Shown piece after piece: positions 8,475-13,691 of a stretch of DNA of 13,691 nucleotides. Source of the stretch: Candidatus Brocadiaceae bacterium (GTDB lineage Bacteria; Planctomycetota; MHYJ01; JACQXL01; CAKKQI01); NCBI GenBank assembly GCA_919901895.1, contig CAKKQI010000410.1, positions 1 to 13,691 on the forward strand, in the 5' to 3' direction. Every line of letters starts with the position of its first letter. Within the stretch, counting starts at the first letter, position 1. The position numbers were made by a program, and so were the translations under genes. The notes under the pieces were generated by a model. It was not told where the DNA came from, searched no databases, and worked only from the letters and a program-made list of their open reading frames with translations.

Positions 8475-10005
8475 CTGCTTGGCTCCCTTCTAATGATTTT
8501 CGCGGAGACGGATTTTTCATTTCTTCTTTTTTTATATCCGCCCAGGTTTTTTCCCGTAAATTCGCCAGCAAATCAGCCGGAACGCTTTCAATAATTAAAA
8601 CGTCGGCGTCTTTTTTTTCAATAAAAATGAAATTATTTTGAGTAGCCCAGACTCGAACGGAAGCCGGTTCTTTGATATTTAACCATTCACTGTTTTCCAG
8701 TTCAACCGATTCGGGATATTTTTTTTTAATTATTTTAGTATAGCCGGAAGCAAACTCCTGGGCATCTTTCAGGGAATCCCAGGTAGTAAACCAGAGCAGG
8801 AGCGTTGTTTTATCTGTTTGATGCTCCCAAACCGTAAATTGGTCGCCATCCCAGCCTTCAGCCAGTCGGTTCGTCTGCAACTGAGGCAAGAATTGCCTGA
8901 AAAGGATGCCGGTATTCAGTTCGCCCATAACATTTTTTAACACGAATTCCCAGCGGTCGGCGAGAGTGCTGGAAAAATCAGGCAGGGTAATTTTAGTCGG
9001 GTTGTCTCGTTTTCCCGGCAAATATTTTTCAGGATGCAAAACCTGTTCGGTTGAAGCAGGTAAATCAGTATAAAGATTATTAACTTTTTCCCAGCCTTCC
9101 GCGGCTTTTATTTTATGAATGAAAACCAATCCTTGAAGATAGGGAAAAAGGAGTCCTTCCCTGATATAAAGAGGCGCTTCGTTCATCAGGGTTGTTTTAT
9201 CAATCGGGTTTGATTGGGTGATCATGGAAATATCAGCCCATAAATTAATATCCTGCCCTAATTTTTTAAACAAATAGTCAAACATTATAAAATTCGCTTC
9301 GCCTTCCACGACCGCCCTGGTCGCTAAGGCCAGGTCGTCGTTTTCCGCGTTGTCAATCGGCAAGGTTAATAAATTAAAATTCTGGTCCTGCAATGCGTGA
9401 GTAAGTTCATGAATGGCGGCCAGTTGGGTCCAGGAAATATCGGCCTGTTCGTCAAAAAAATCAAGCAGTTGGACATTTTCCGTTGCTTCCTGATTTTTTA
9501 TTAAATAAAGTTCTTTGGTTTCCGGGTCGTAAAAACCGGCAATCTGTTCGGTTAAAAGAGCGACTATAAATTTATTAATATCTAATTCGGGTGGAATCAG
9601 CCCGAATTTCACCAGTGCTTTTTTTATTTTAGGCATTTCCTTTTTGACGGTTTCTTTTTCGTAATCAGCCATGATTTTTCTTTCAAGTTCTTTTTTGTCT
9701 TTAAGGCCAACCCGGACCGGCTGTTTAAATTCCAACCGGCGTTGCCGGCTGACTAATTTTTCTAATTGCGTAATTTCATCAGGAGTAAATGAAAATTTCT
9801 TCGGCTGAACTGTTTCGTCCAGGGGTTTGTTTTTATTAATCGCAGGAGCTGTGGAATCTTGCTTCTGTTCACCGAACAAGGATCGCAAAACTTGTAGTGA
9901 GCGAAGCGAATCTATTGGAATCGATCCGTCCAAAACGAACAATAGTCCGATTAGAATACAGAAATAACCAAAAAATGATTTCTTGAAAATATTCTTTAAT
10001 AACAT
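8458..10005 (-). CDS. Membrane-anchored or secreted HExxH metallopeptidase-like protein
   Basis: I do not recognise a named family. The 515-residue protein starts with a short basic stretch and a hydrophobic segment (about residues 10-25), a signal peptide or membrane anchor, so the rest is probably extracytoplasmic. A charged region with predicted helices (about 75-135) is followed by EQIAGFYDPETKELYL (about 153-168). Next comes the zinc-protease signature H199-E200-L201-T202-H203 within AAIHELTHALQDQNF. About 30 residues on, AVVEGEAN (231-238) offers E234 or E236 as a third zinc ligand, as in gluzincin-type peptidases. The C-terminal half has no recognisable motif. Peptidase activity is inferred from the motif alone and no substrate can be named. 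The start at 10005 has GGGG eight bases upstream and a good promoter behind it. The gene end overlaps the STAS gene. Confidence 0.75.
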   Translation of the reverse strand: MLLKNIFKKSFFGYFCILIGLLFVLDGSIPIDSLRSLQVLRSLFGEQKQDSTAPAINKNKPLDETVQPKKFSFTPDEITQLEKLVSRQRRLEFKQPVRVGLKDKKELERKIMADYEKETVKKEMPKIKKALVKFGLIPPELDINKFIVALLTEQIAGFYDPETKELYLIKNQEATENVQLLDFFDEQADISWTQLAAIHELTHALQDQNFNLLTLPIDNAENDDLALATRAVVEGEANFIMFDYLFKKLGQDINLWADISMITQSNPIDKTTLMNEAPLYIREGLLFPYLQGLVFIHKIKAAEGWEKVNNLYTDLPASTEQVLHPEKYLPGKRDNPTKITLPDFSSTLADRWEFVLKNVMGELNTGILFRQFLPQLQTNRLAEGWDGDQFTVWEHQTDKTTLLLWFTTWDSLKDAQEFASGYTKIIKKKYPESVELENSEWLNIKEPASVRVWATQNNFIFIEKKDADVLIIESVPADLLANLREKTWADIKKEEMKNPSPRKSLEGSQADESNR

Positions 10006-10064
10006 ACTTACCCCGATGTATCTCGGATCTGACAGGAAATATACCTAAAATTACGAGACGTTGC

Positions 10065-10093
10065 AATAAAAACTTTCGTTGATTATTTGTCAA
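10065..10093 (-). promoter_or_regulatory. Predicted sigma-70 promoter for the metallopeptidase-like/STAS pair
   Basis: On the minus strand a perfect TTGACA (-35, positions 10093-10088) is followed after 17 bases by TTTATT (10070-10065), a 4/6 match to TATAAT. Transcription would start near 10058, giving a leader of about 50 bases before the ATG at 10005. It overlaps the plus-strand promoter candidate at 10090-10117. Confidence 0.5.
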
Positions 10094-10117
10094 GTTTTTG
10101 CCTCAGGCCGACGATAA
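10090..10117 (+). promoter_or_regulatory. Candidate flagellar sigma-28 (FliA) type promoter upstream of the flgM-like gene
   Basis: TCAAGTTT (10090-10097), a 12-base spacer and GACGATAA (10110-10117) match the enterobacterial FliA consensus TAAAGTTT-N11-GCCGATAA at 7 of 8 positions in each box. A rival sigma-70 reading exists in the same stretch: TTGCCT (10098-10103), 17 bases, then TATAGA (10121-10126). The sequence alone cannot decide. A FliA promoter would fit the FlgM-like product downstream. Confidence 0.4.
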
Positions 10118-10140
10118 TAATATAGAGAGAGTTTAGTTTA

Positions 10141-10156
10141 TCCCGCCTGGGTGGGA
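10141..10156. repeat. Dispersed palindrome, TCCCG-N6-TGGGA copy
   Basis: TCCCGCC and GGTGGGA pair over seven positions (one G-T wobble) around TG. It is one of the TCCCG-N6-CGGGA family and lies in the leader of the flgM-like gene, 14 bases before a second copy. Confidence 0.6.
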
Positions 10157-10169
10157 CGATTATTACCTG

Positions 10170-10185
10170 CTCCGCCTTAGCGGGG
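10170..10185. repeat. Dispersed palindrome, degenerate copy
   Basis: CTCCGC and GCGGGG pair over six positions (one T-G wobble) around the loop CTTA. It is the second palindrome in the flgM-like leader and ends just before the purine-rich ribosome binding region at about 10187-10200. Confidence 0.5.
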
Positions 10186-10201
10186 AAAGAGGGAGGGGAA
10201 G

Positions 10202-10531
10202 ATGAAGCACGCCAAAAAAACAGATCTTGCAGGCATTCCGGATGGGGAGAGGAAATTAAGCGCCCCCCGGTTATCCCGTTTTAGCGGGATTGATCCCTTT
10301 AAAAACACTTTACCGCCTTATAGTCAGGCCGGTTCGGCCCACCGGAATGTTTTAAGCGGTAACAGCCCGCGCGGTTTATTTAAAGTTTACCGGCTCCTGA
10401 AATTGTTGGTTAACCAGGGAAGGCGATTGAAAGTTAAACATATAAAATCTCTGGTTAAATCAGGCCGTTATGAAACAGAAGAAAAAATAAAAATAACCGC
10501 GGCCCGCATTTTAGAAACAATATACCGGTAA
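10202..10531 (+). CDS. FlgM-like anti-sigma-28 factor (probable)
   Basis: The 109-residue basic protein has a low-complexity N-terminal half (about 1-57, rich in Gly, Pro, Ser and Arg) and a compact C-terminal part. Residues 76-106, LKVKHIKSLVKSGRY followed by ETEEKIKITAARILETI, fit the FlgM C-terminal pattern V-x2-I/L-K-x2-I-x2-G-x-Y-x5-K-I-x3-a-x2-L. FlgM proteins are about 90-110 residues, unstructured N-terminally, and bind FliA (sigma-28) through this C-terminal helical region to hold back late flagellar genes. GGGAGGGG precedes the ATG by two to four bases. A palindrome of the dispersed family is embedded in frame at residues 24-30. No other flagellar gene is in the window. The call rests on one short motif, so a different small helical regulator is possible. 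Confidence 0.55.
   Translation: MKHAKKTDLAGIPDGERKLSAPRLSRFSGIDPFKNTLPPYSQAGSAHRNVLSGNSPRGLFKVYRLLKLLVNQGRRLKVKHIKSLVKSGRYETEEKIKITAARILETIYR
10273..10290. repeat. Palindrome inside the flgM-like coding sequence
   Basis: ATCCCG (10273-10278) pairs with CGGGAT (10285-10290) around TTTTAG. The 16-mer core 10274-10289 matches the TCCCG-N6-CGGGA family. A following ATCCC (10293-10297) could compete for the same GGGAT. The DNA encodes part of L-S-R-F-S-G-I in the low-complexity N-terminal part of the protein. Confidence 0.6.
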
Positions 10532-10552
10532 TTCAGATGTTTTCAATCCGTG

Positions 10553-10567
10553 TCCGCCTGAGGCGGA
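10553..10567. repeat. Palindrome between the flgM-like and DUF4416 genes
   Basis: TCCGCCT, a single G, and AGGCGGA form a perfect 15-nt interrupted palindrome in the 72-base spacer. A weaker stem, ATTCG (10567-10571) with CGAAT (10580-10584), follows. There is no T-run, so terminator function is doubtful. Confidence 0.6.
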
Positions 10568-10603
10568 TTCGTCCTCTGGCGAATAATCAGTGGTTAGAAA
10601 GAA

Positions 10604-11161
10604 ATGGGCCAAATCAAACCACCCACTCCGGCTAAACTTTTCATCGGAATGATTTTCGGGCCTGCCCCGATGAAATCGGGGCCGACCGGGTATTTCTTTG
10701 ATATTGAAAAAGAACTGGAGAAACAATTCGGCGCGATTGATTTAAAAAGTCCGGTGTTTGATTTCACGTTTACCGATTACTACAAGCCGGAAATGGGCGG
10801 CGGTCTTAAAAAAATATTTTTTTCATTCCGAAATTTAATATCTCCCCAAGAAATCGTTTCCGTTAAAATAGCAACCAACCGGCTGGAAGAAACATACCGT
10901 TTACCCCAACCCGTTGACGGAATTAGCCGTCCGATTAATCTTGATCCGGGATACCTGGACGGTAGCAAATTGGTTCTGGCTTCAACTAAAAATTATGCCC
11001 ACCGGATCTATCTGAATAACGGTATTTATGCCGAAATAACTTTTCTGTATAGCAAAAACCAATTTCACCCTCTTCCCTGGACTTATCCTGATTATCAAAC
11101 CGAACCGTACTTGATTTTTTTCCAGCAGGTGAGAACAACCTGCCTGACTCAACTAAAATAA
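10604..11161 (+). CDS. DUF4416 family protein
   Basis: This 185-residue protein has the layout of the uncharacterised DUF4416 family: an N-terminal PxPAKLFIGMIF, a helix ending in EKQFGAIDLKSPVFDFTFTDYY with E-M-G next, FFSFRNLISPQEIVSVKIATNRLE, then R-P-I-N-L-D-P-G-Y at about 105-113 and L-A-S-T-K-N-Y-A-H-R-I-Y-L at about 123-135. It ends near E-P-Y-L-I-F-F-Q. The function of the family is not established and I infer none. The start at 10604 has only a weak purine-rich upstream sequence, but the N-terminus agrees with the family. Between GMIF and YFFDIEKELEKQFG, about ten residues (P-A-P-M-K-S-G-P-T-G) are encoded by a perfect palindrome and its flank; they look foreign to the family. Confidence 0.8.
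   Translation: MGQIKPPTPAKLFIGMIFGPAPMKSGPTGYFFDIEKELEKQFGAIDLKSPVFDFTFTDYYKPEMGGGLKKIFFSFRNLISPQEIVSVKIATNRLEETYRLPQPVDGISRPINLDPGYLDGSKLVLASTKNYAHRIYLNNGIYAEITFLYSKNQFHPLPWTYPDYQTEPYLIFFQQVRTTCLTQLK
10664..10682. repeat. Perfect palindrome inside the DUF4416 coding sequence
   Basis: GCCCCGAT (10664-10671), loop GAA, ATCGGGGC (10675-10682): an 8-bp perfect stem inside the gene at residues 21-27. CGGG occurs at both 10657-10660 and 10687-10690. Deleting 10661-10690 (30 bases, ten codons) would keep the frame. Confidence 0.65.
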
Positions 11162-11169
11162 GCAAAGAA

Positions 11170-11198
11170 TTGACCCCATTTTAAAATTATAGTATACT
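11170..11198 (+). promoter_or_regulatory. Predicted sigma-70 promoter of the kinase gene
   Basis: TTGACC (11170-11175), a 17-base spacer and TATACT (11193-11198) match the -35 and -10 consensus at 5/6 positions each. It lies nine bases after the DUF4416 stop, with transcription expected near 11205 and a leader of about 35 bases. Confidence 0.7.
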
Positions 11199-11210
11199 TA
11201 AAAAAATAAC

Positions 11211-11238
11211 GTAAAATTTTACCGGAATAAAATTTTAT
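11211..11238. promoter_or_regulatory. Two AT-rich palindromes in the kinase leader
   Basis: GTAAAATTTTAC (11211-11222) and ATAAAATTTTAT (11227-11238) are perfect 12-bp palindromes sharing the core TAAAATTTTA, with starts 16 bases apart. The second ends two bases before the ATG. They lie between the predicted transcription start and the start codon, so they could be a paired operator or an RNA structure that hides the start. Chance is possible because the stretch is AT-rich. Confidence 0.4.
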
Positions 11239-11239
11239 C

Positions 11240-12733
11240 ATGGAAATCTGGGGTGATTTTGAAGTATATCGGGACCAGCTTATCGGCAAAGGCGGCTGGG
11301 GCGAGGTTTACAAAGGCCGGCAGATTTCACTTAACCGCTCGGTCGCGATTAAAATTCTTAAGGAAGAATTGACCCGCGACCGTGATTTTGTCCGGCGTTT
11401 TCATCGCGAAGCCGAATGCCTGGCTAAACTGGCCGATGAACATATTATTCAGGTTTACGGGGCCGGCGAATATCAGAATTCTTATTACTTCGCGATGGAA
11501 TATATTCCGGGCGTAACCCTGGATAAGTTTATTGAACGCGGTTATAAATTCACACCGGCTGAAGTTGTTCATCTCGGTCTTGCCGTAACTAAGGCCTTAA
11601 AAAGTGCCTGGGAAAGCACCGAACAAATTATCCACCGCGATATTAAACCATCCAATATCCTGCTGGCCTTCCCCAAGCACCTGCTTGATAAGATGACCGG
11701 TTCGGACCGGACTAAACAACCGGCGGGCAAGCAACTTGATATCCGGCAGGCAAAAATCAAAGTGATGGATTTTGGATTAGCGCGGGTGATTAAAGAATCT
11801 TCGTTAATAGAAGGGGAAACGCCGATTCCGCTGTCCGGAAACAGAGAGCCATCCGATGTAAACCTGACTATGGCCGGAATGATTCTGGGAACTCCCAAGT
11901 ATATTCCGCCGGAACAGGGATTAGGTAAATCGGTGGATATTCGTTCGGATATTTACTCGCTCGGTATTGTTCTGTATGAAATGGCGACCGGCCGGACGCC
12001 TTTTAAATCCGATGATATTATTACGATGATTCGTCAGCATATCTATGAAATTCCACCGTCACCGCACCGGTTTAATCCCCACCTGCCGTTGTTATTAGAA
12101 ACGGTTATTATGAAATGTATTCAAAAACGGCCGGAAGACCGTTATAATAATCCCTCTGAGCTTTTTGAAGATTTGGAAGCCCTCAGGCAACACCAGCCAC
12201 CCCGCCACACTCTTATAAAAACAATGACGCAGAAGCCGGCTAAAACCGCCGGAGCAAAATTATCTAAAATATTTTTTAAAATTCTTGCTTTGCTGATATT
12301 ATTAGCAGTGATTATTGCCACCGGCGCCGTTGTTACTTTTTTGCTGTCTTCCGAAAATCCGTCGATTGATTCTTTTTTTAAACCGGAGGTGATCCCGGCC
12401 CAAATCGGCGAGCCGTCCGCAGAGAATATTTTAGGAAATGACCAAACGGTAAAAGTTATTAGTCATCACACGGAAAGCATTGACAATATTTTTGACTACG
12501 GCATCAGAGTAAAATGTTTTATTCAAAATTATACGGCTGAAATTCAGAACCGCCGATTAAAGATGGAGTTAAACTGGAGCGGTAAAACTTATTTTAAAGA
12601 ACAAACGGTTTTCCTGGAACCTAAAGGTTCCAATACTTTTTTTATGAATTTTTACGAACCGACCGGTGAAGGCGGGATTTATTATAATTATAAAGTTTTG
12701 CTGACCGAATTACCGCCGGTCAGTCCGAAATAA
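11240..12733 (+). CDS. Transmembrane Ser/Thr protein kinase (Hanks type)
   Basis: The 497-residue protein has a complete cytoplasmic kinase domain at about 7-316: glycine loop G16-K-G-G-W-G21, VAIK lysine K38, alpha-C glutamate E57, catalytic H132-R133-D134 with N139, D177-F178-G179, the P-P-E equivalent of APE ending at E225, and S236-D237-I-Y-S-L-G. All catalytic residues are present, so it should be active. A single transmembrane helix (about 346-369) is followed by an extracytoplasmic domain of about 125 residues that looks beta-rich and is not made of PASTA repeats; it is probably the sensor part. Two stretches near the active site are longer than in PknB-like kinases (about 144-173, and the activation segment 180-215). 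The Shine-Dalgarno is weak (CGGA 13 bases upstream), but no later start would keep the glycine loop. It has its own promoter. Its ligand and targets cannot be read from the sequence. Confidence 0.95.
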   Translation: MEIWGDFEVYRDQLIGKGGWGEVYKGRQISLNRSVAIKILKEELTRDRDFVRRFHREAECLAKLADEHIIQVYGAGEYQNSYYFAMEYIPGVTLDKFIERGYKFTPAEVVHLGLAVTKALKSAWESTEQIIHRDIKPSNILLAFPKHLLDKMTGSDRTKQPAGKQLDIRQAKIKVMDFGLARVIKESSLIEGETPIPLSGNREPSDVNLTMAGMILGTPKYIPPEQGLGKSVDIRSDIYSLGIVLYEMATGRTPFKSDDIITMIRQHIYEIPPSPHRFNPHLPLLLETVIMKCIQKRPEDRYNNPSELFEDLEALRQHQPPRHTLIKTMTQKPAKTAGAKLSKIFFKILALLILLAVIIATGAVVTFLLSSENPSIDSFFKPEVIPAQIGEPSAENILGNDQTVKVISHHTESIDNIFDYGIRVKCFIQNYTAEIQNRRLKMELNWSGKTYFKEQTVFLEPKGSNTFFMNFYEPTGEGGIYYNYKVLLTELPPVSPK

Positions 12734-12743
12734 AAAAATAAAA

Positions 12744-12772
12744 TTGACTTTTAGCGGTTGACCGCTTATACT
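12744..12772 (+). promoter_or_regulatory. Predicted sigma-70 promoter of the fabZ-like/DUF362 operon, with a palindrome in the spacer
   Basis: TTGACT (12744-12749), exactly 17 bases, then TATACT (12767-12772): 5/6 matches in both boxes. The spacer contains the perfect inverted repeat AGCGGT-TG-ACCGCT (12753-12766), which touches the -10 box and would suit a repressor operator. Transcription is expected near 12779, giving a leader of about 167 bases. The inverted repeat could also be the end of the kinase transcript, but it has no T-run. Confidence 0.7.
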
Positions 12773-12809
12773 GATTAAGAAACTCTAACAAAACCTATAG
12801 TAAAATGTC

Positions 12810-12829
12810 ATTCCTGCGGAAGCAGGAAT
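12810..12829. repeat. ATTCCTGC hairpin, GGAA loop
   Basis: ATTCCTGC (12810-12817) pairs perfectly with GCAGGAAT (12822-12829) around GGAA, a GNRA-type tetraloop. With the preceding TGTC (12806-12809) it is one copy of the TGTCATTCC-type palindrome; the second copy lies inverted at 12853-12877. Confidence 0.8.
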
Positions 12830-12848
12830 CTATGCTATTATTTTCTTA

Positions 12849-12879
<31 letters not shown>

Positions 12880-12924
12880 ATGAACGGGAATAATAAAAAA
12901 TACGGTTTTGTTAGAGTTTCTAAA

Positions 12925-12933
12925 AACAAAACC
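12925..12933 (+). promoter_or_regulatory. Alternative pairing partner for the 3' arm of the inverted repeat
   Basis: AACAAAACC (12925-12933) repeats the inner end of the 5' arm (12787-12795). It can pair locally with GGTTTTGTT (12904-12912) across a 12-base loop, competing with the long-range 18-bp helix. It ends 12 bases before the fabZ-like ATG, in a leader that has no clear Shine-Dalgarno sequence. Two exclusive folds are the layout of attenuators and translation switches. Function is inference. Confidence 0.4.
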
Positions 12934-12945
12934 ATATTTTAACCT

Positions 12946-13425
12946 ATGCCGCCGCAATTATTGATTAATTTACCTGAACTTGATTTAAATAAAATTGTTT
13001 TAAATAAGCAAAAAATTGAAACAATTCTTCCTCATCGTTATGAAATGCAGCAACTGGATGGTGTTTTAAAATTTGATAAAGAAAACAGAATTATTGTCGG
13101 GTATAAAGATATTACACCGGCTGAATTCTGGGTGCGCGGGCATATTCCGGGGCGCCCTTTAATGCCCGGAGTCATTATGTTAGAAGCCGCGGCCCAGTTA
13201 AGTAGTGTTTATTGCTGCCTGGATGATTTAGTTTCCACTGATAAATTTATCGGACTGGGCGGCATTGAAAAAGTCAAATTCCGCGGGACCGTTCAGCCCG
13301 GCGATAAACTTATCCTGGTGATTAAATGTCTGGAGCTGCGTCCCCGGCGCGGTATTTTTGAAGCCCAGGGAATAGTGGACGATAAATTAGTTTTTGAAGC
13401 AACCATTATCGGAATGCCGGTATGA
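12946..13425 (+). CDS. FabZ-like 3-hydroxyacyl-ACP dehydratase (hotdog fold)
   Basis: This 159-residue hotdog protein belongs to the FabZ/FabA-type dehydratases that remove water from 3-hydroxyacyl-ACP in fatty acid synthesis. ILPHRYEMQQLDG (27-39) takes the place of the usual PHRYPFLLVDRV. The active site is present: H66 in R-G-H-I-P-G-R-P-L-M-P-G-V and E80 in M-L-E-A-A-A-Q. It ends with the beta-rich K-V-K-F-R-G-T-V-Q-P-G-D segment. The about 20-residue N-terminal extension and the QLDG variant are, as I recall, typical of planctomycete homologues. The start lacks a clear Shine-Dalgarno and follows a long structured leader. The stop overlaps the next start by four bases (ATGA). It may be a second, specialised dehydratase rather than the housekeeping FabZ, so I give no gene symbol. 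Confidence 0.88.
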   Translation: MPPQLLINLPELDLNKIVLNKQKIETILPHRYEMQQLDGVLKFDKENRIIVGYKDITPAEFWVRGHIPGRPLMPGVIMLEAAAQLSSVYCCLDDLVSTDKFIGLGGIEKVKFRGTVQPGDKLILVIKCLELRPRRGIFEAQGIVDDKLVFEATIIGMPV

Positions 13426-13691
13426 ACAGAAGAAATTTTATTAAAACGGCTGGGTTGGCGGTCGCCGGGCTTTACTTAAGACCGGACCAATGGCTTGGTT
13501 CTCTTTCCGCTCAGGAAGGCCGCTCCCGCGTGGTAGTGGTTCTTAATAAAAAAATGCGGGATAAAAACGGCCTGATTAATTCCCTTGAAGTCCAGCGCAC
13601 TTTACACGAATTATTGAAAAAATTATTTAAAACCGATTCCACCCAGGCCGCCTTGCGCCAATTGATTAAACCAACCGATCTTGTCGGAATT
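13422..13691 (+). CDS. Tat-exported DUF362 family protein, N-terminal part (runs off the window)
   Basis: Ninety codons are visible before the window edge. The N-terminus MNRRNFIKTAGLAVAGLYL is a twin-arginine signal (RRNFIK, then a short hydrophobic stretch), so the folded protein is probably exported with a cofactor already bound. After it, SRVVVVLNKKMRDKNGLIN and the later L-I-K-P-T-D-L-V-G-I fit the start of DUF362 proteins, where such a phrase is typically followed by K-x-N. DUF362 is poorly characterised and some members carry iron-sulfur-binding motifs; that part would lie outside the window. The ATG overlaps the fabZ-like stop (ATGA), so the two are almost certainly co-translated. Confidence 0.8.
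   Translation, partial: MNRRNFIKTAGLAVAGLYLRPDQWLGSLSAQEGRSRVVVVLNKKMRDKNGLINSLEVQRTLHELLKKLFKTDSTQAALRQLIKPTDLVGI

Noticed and set aside
9887..9935. AGCGAAGCGAAT-like stretch in the N-terminal part of the metallopeptidase-like gene as another inserted repeat
   Set aside because: It resembles repeats seen in other genomes and encodes the slightly odd S-L-R-S-L-Q-V-L-R-S-L-F run, but there is no perfect palindrome, flanking duplication or second copy in this window.
12753..12766. Terminator of the kinase gene
   Set aside because: The 6-bp stem with a 2-base loop has no downstream T-run, and it sits exactly in a well-spaced promoter.

Overview
The window carries the rpoB-rpoC operon of a Gram-negative-type bacterium, followed by a small regulatory and envelope gene neighbourhood. 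Base composition looks to be in the 40s percent G+C by eye. The best lineage guess is Planctomycetota or a neighbouring uncultivated phylum such as Omnitrophota. This rests on the FabZ-like protein (HRYEMQQLDG and RGHIPGRPLMPGV motifs), the RpoB/RpoC sequence style, a TM-anchored Ser/Thr kinase and a Tat-exported DUF362 protein. No phylogeny could be run, so this is tentative.

Layout. 1-170 is an untranslated leader with two strong hairpins. 171-3860 is rpoB. 3861-3979 is a repeat-filled spacer. 3980-8098 is rpoC. Two genes on the minus strand converge on rpoC: a secreted or membrane-anchored HExxH metallopeptidase-like protein (10005-8458) and a STAS anti-sigma-antagonist-like protein (8474-8145) that overlaps its end by 17 bases. 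Divergent from these is a short plus-strand cluster: a FlgM-like anti-sigma-28 protein (10202-10531) and a DUF4416 protein (10604-11161). A transmembrane Ser/Thr protein kinase with its own promoter follows (11240-12733). The window ends with a FabZ-like hotdog dehydratase (12946-13425) overlapping by four bases the start of a Tat-signal DUF362 protein (13422 to the edge).

How the genes relate. rpoB and rpoC make the two large RNA polymerase subunits. The STAS and FlgM-like proteins belong to families that act on sigma factor availability by partner binding, and the kinase is a sensor-type regulator, but nothing shows that these three act together. The metallopeptidase-like/STAS pair and the FabZ/DUF362 pair look translationally coupled.

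The most unusual feature is a dispersed set of about ten short palindromes, mostly fitting TCCCG-N6-CGGGA or ATTCCYGC-N4-GCRGGAAT. They lie in nearly every long spacer and, in frame, inside two coding sequences. One, in the rpoB-rpoC spacer, sits between 6-bp direct repeats that look like a target duplication. A second highlight is a 144-bp inverted-repeat element at 12778-12921. It begins at the predicted transcription start of the fabZ-like operon, could fold as a three-way junction, and has a competing 9-base partner just upstream of the fabZ start codon. It could be a MITE-like insertion, a cis-regulatory leader, or the first turned into the second.
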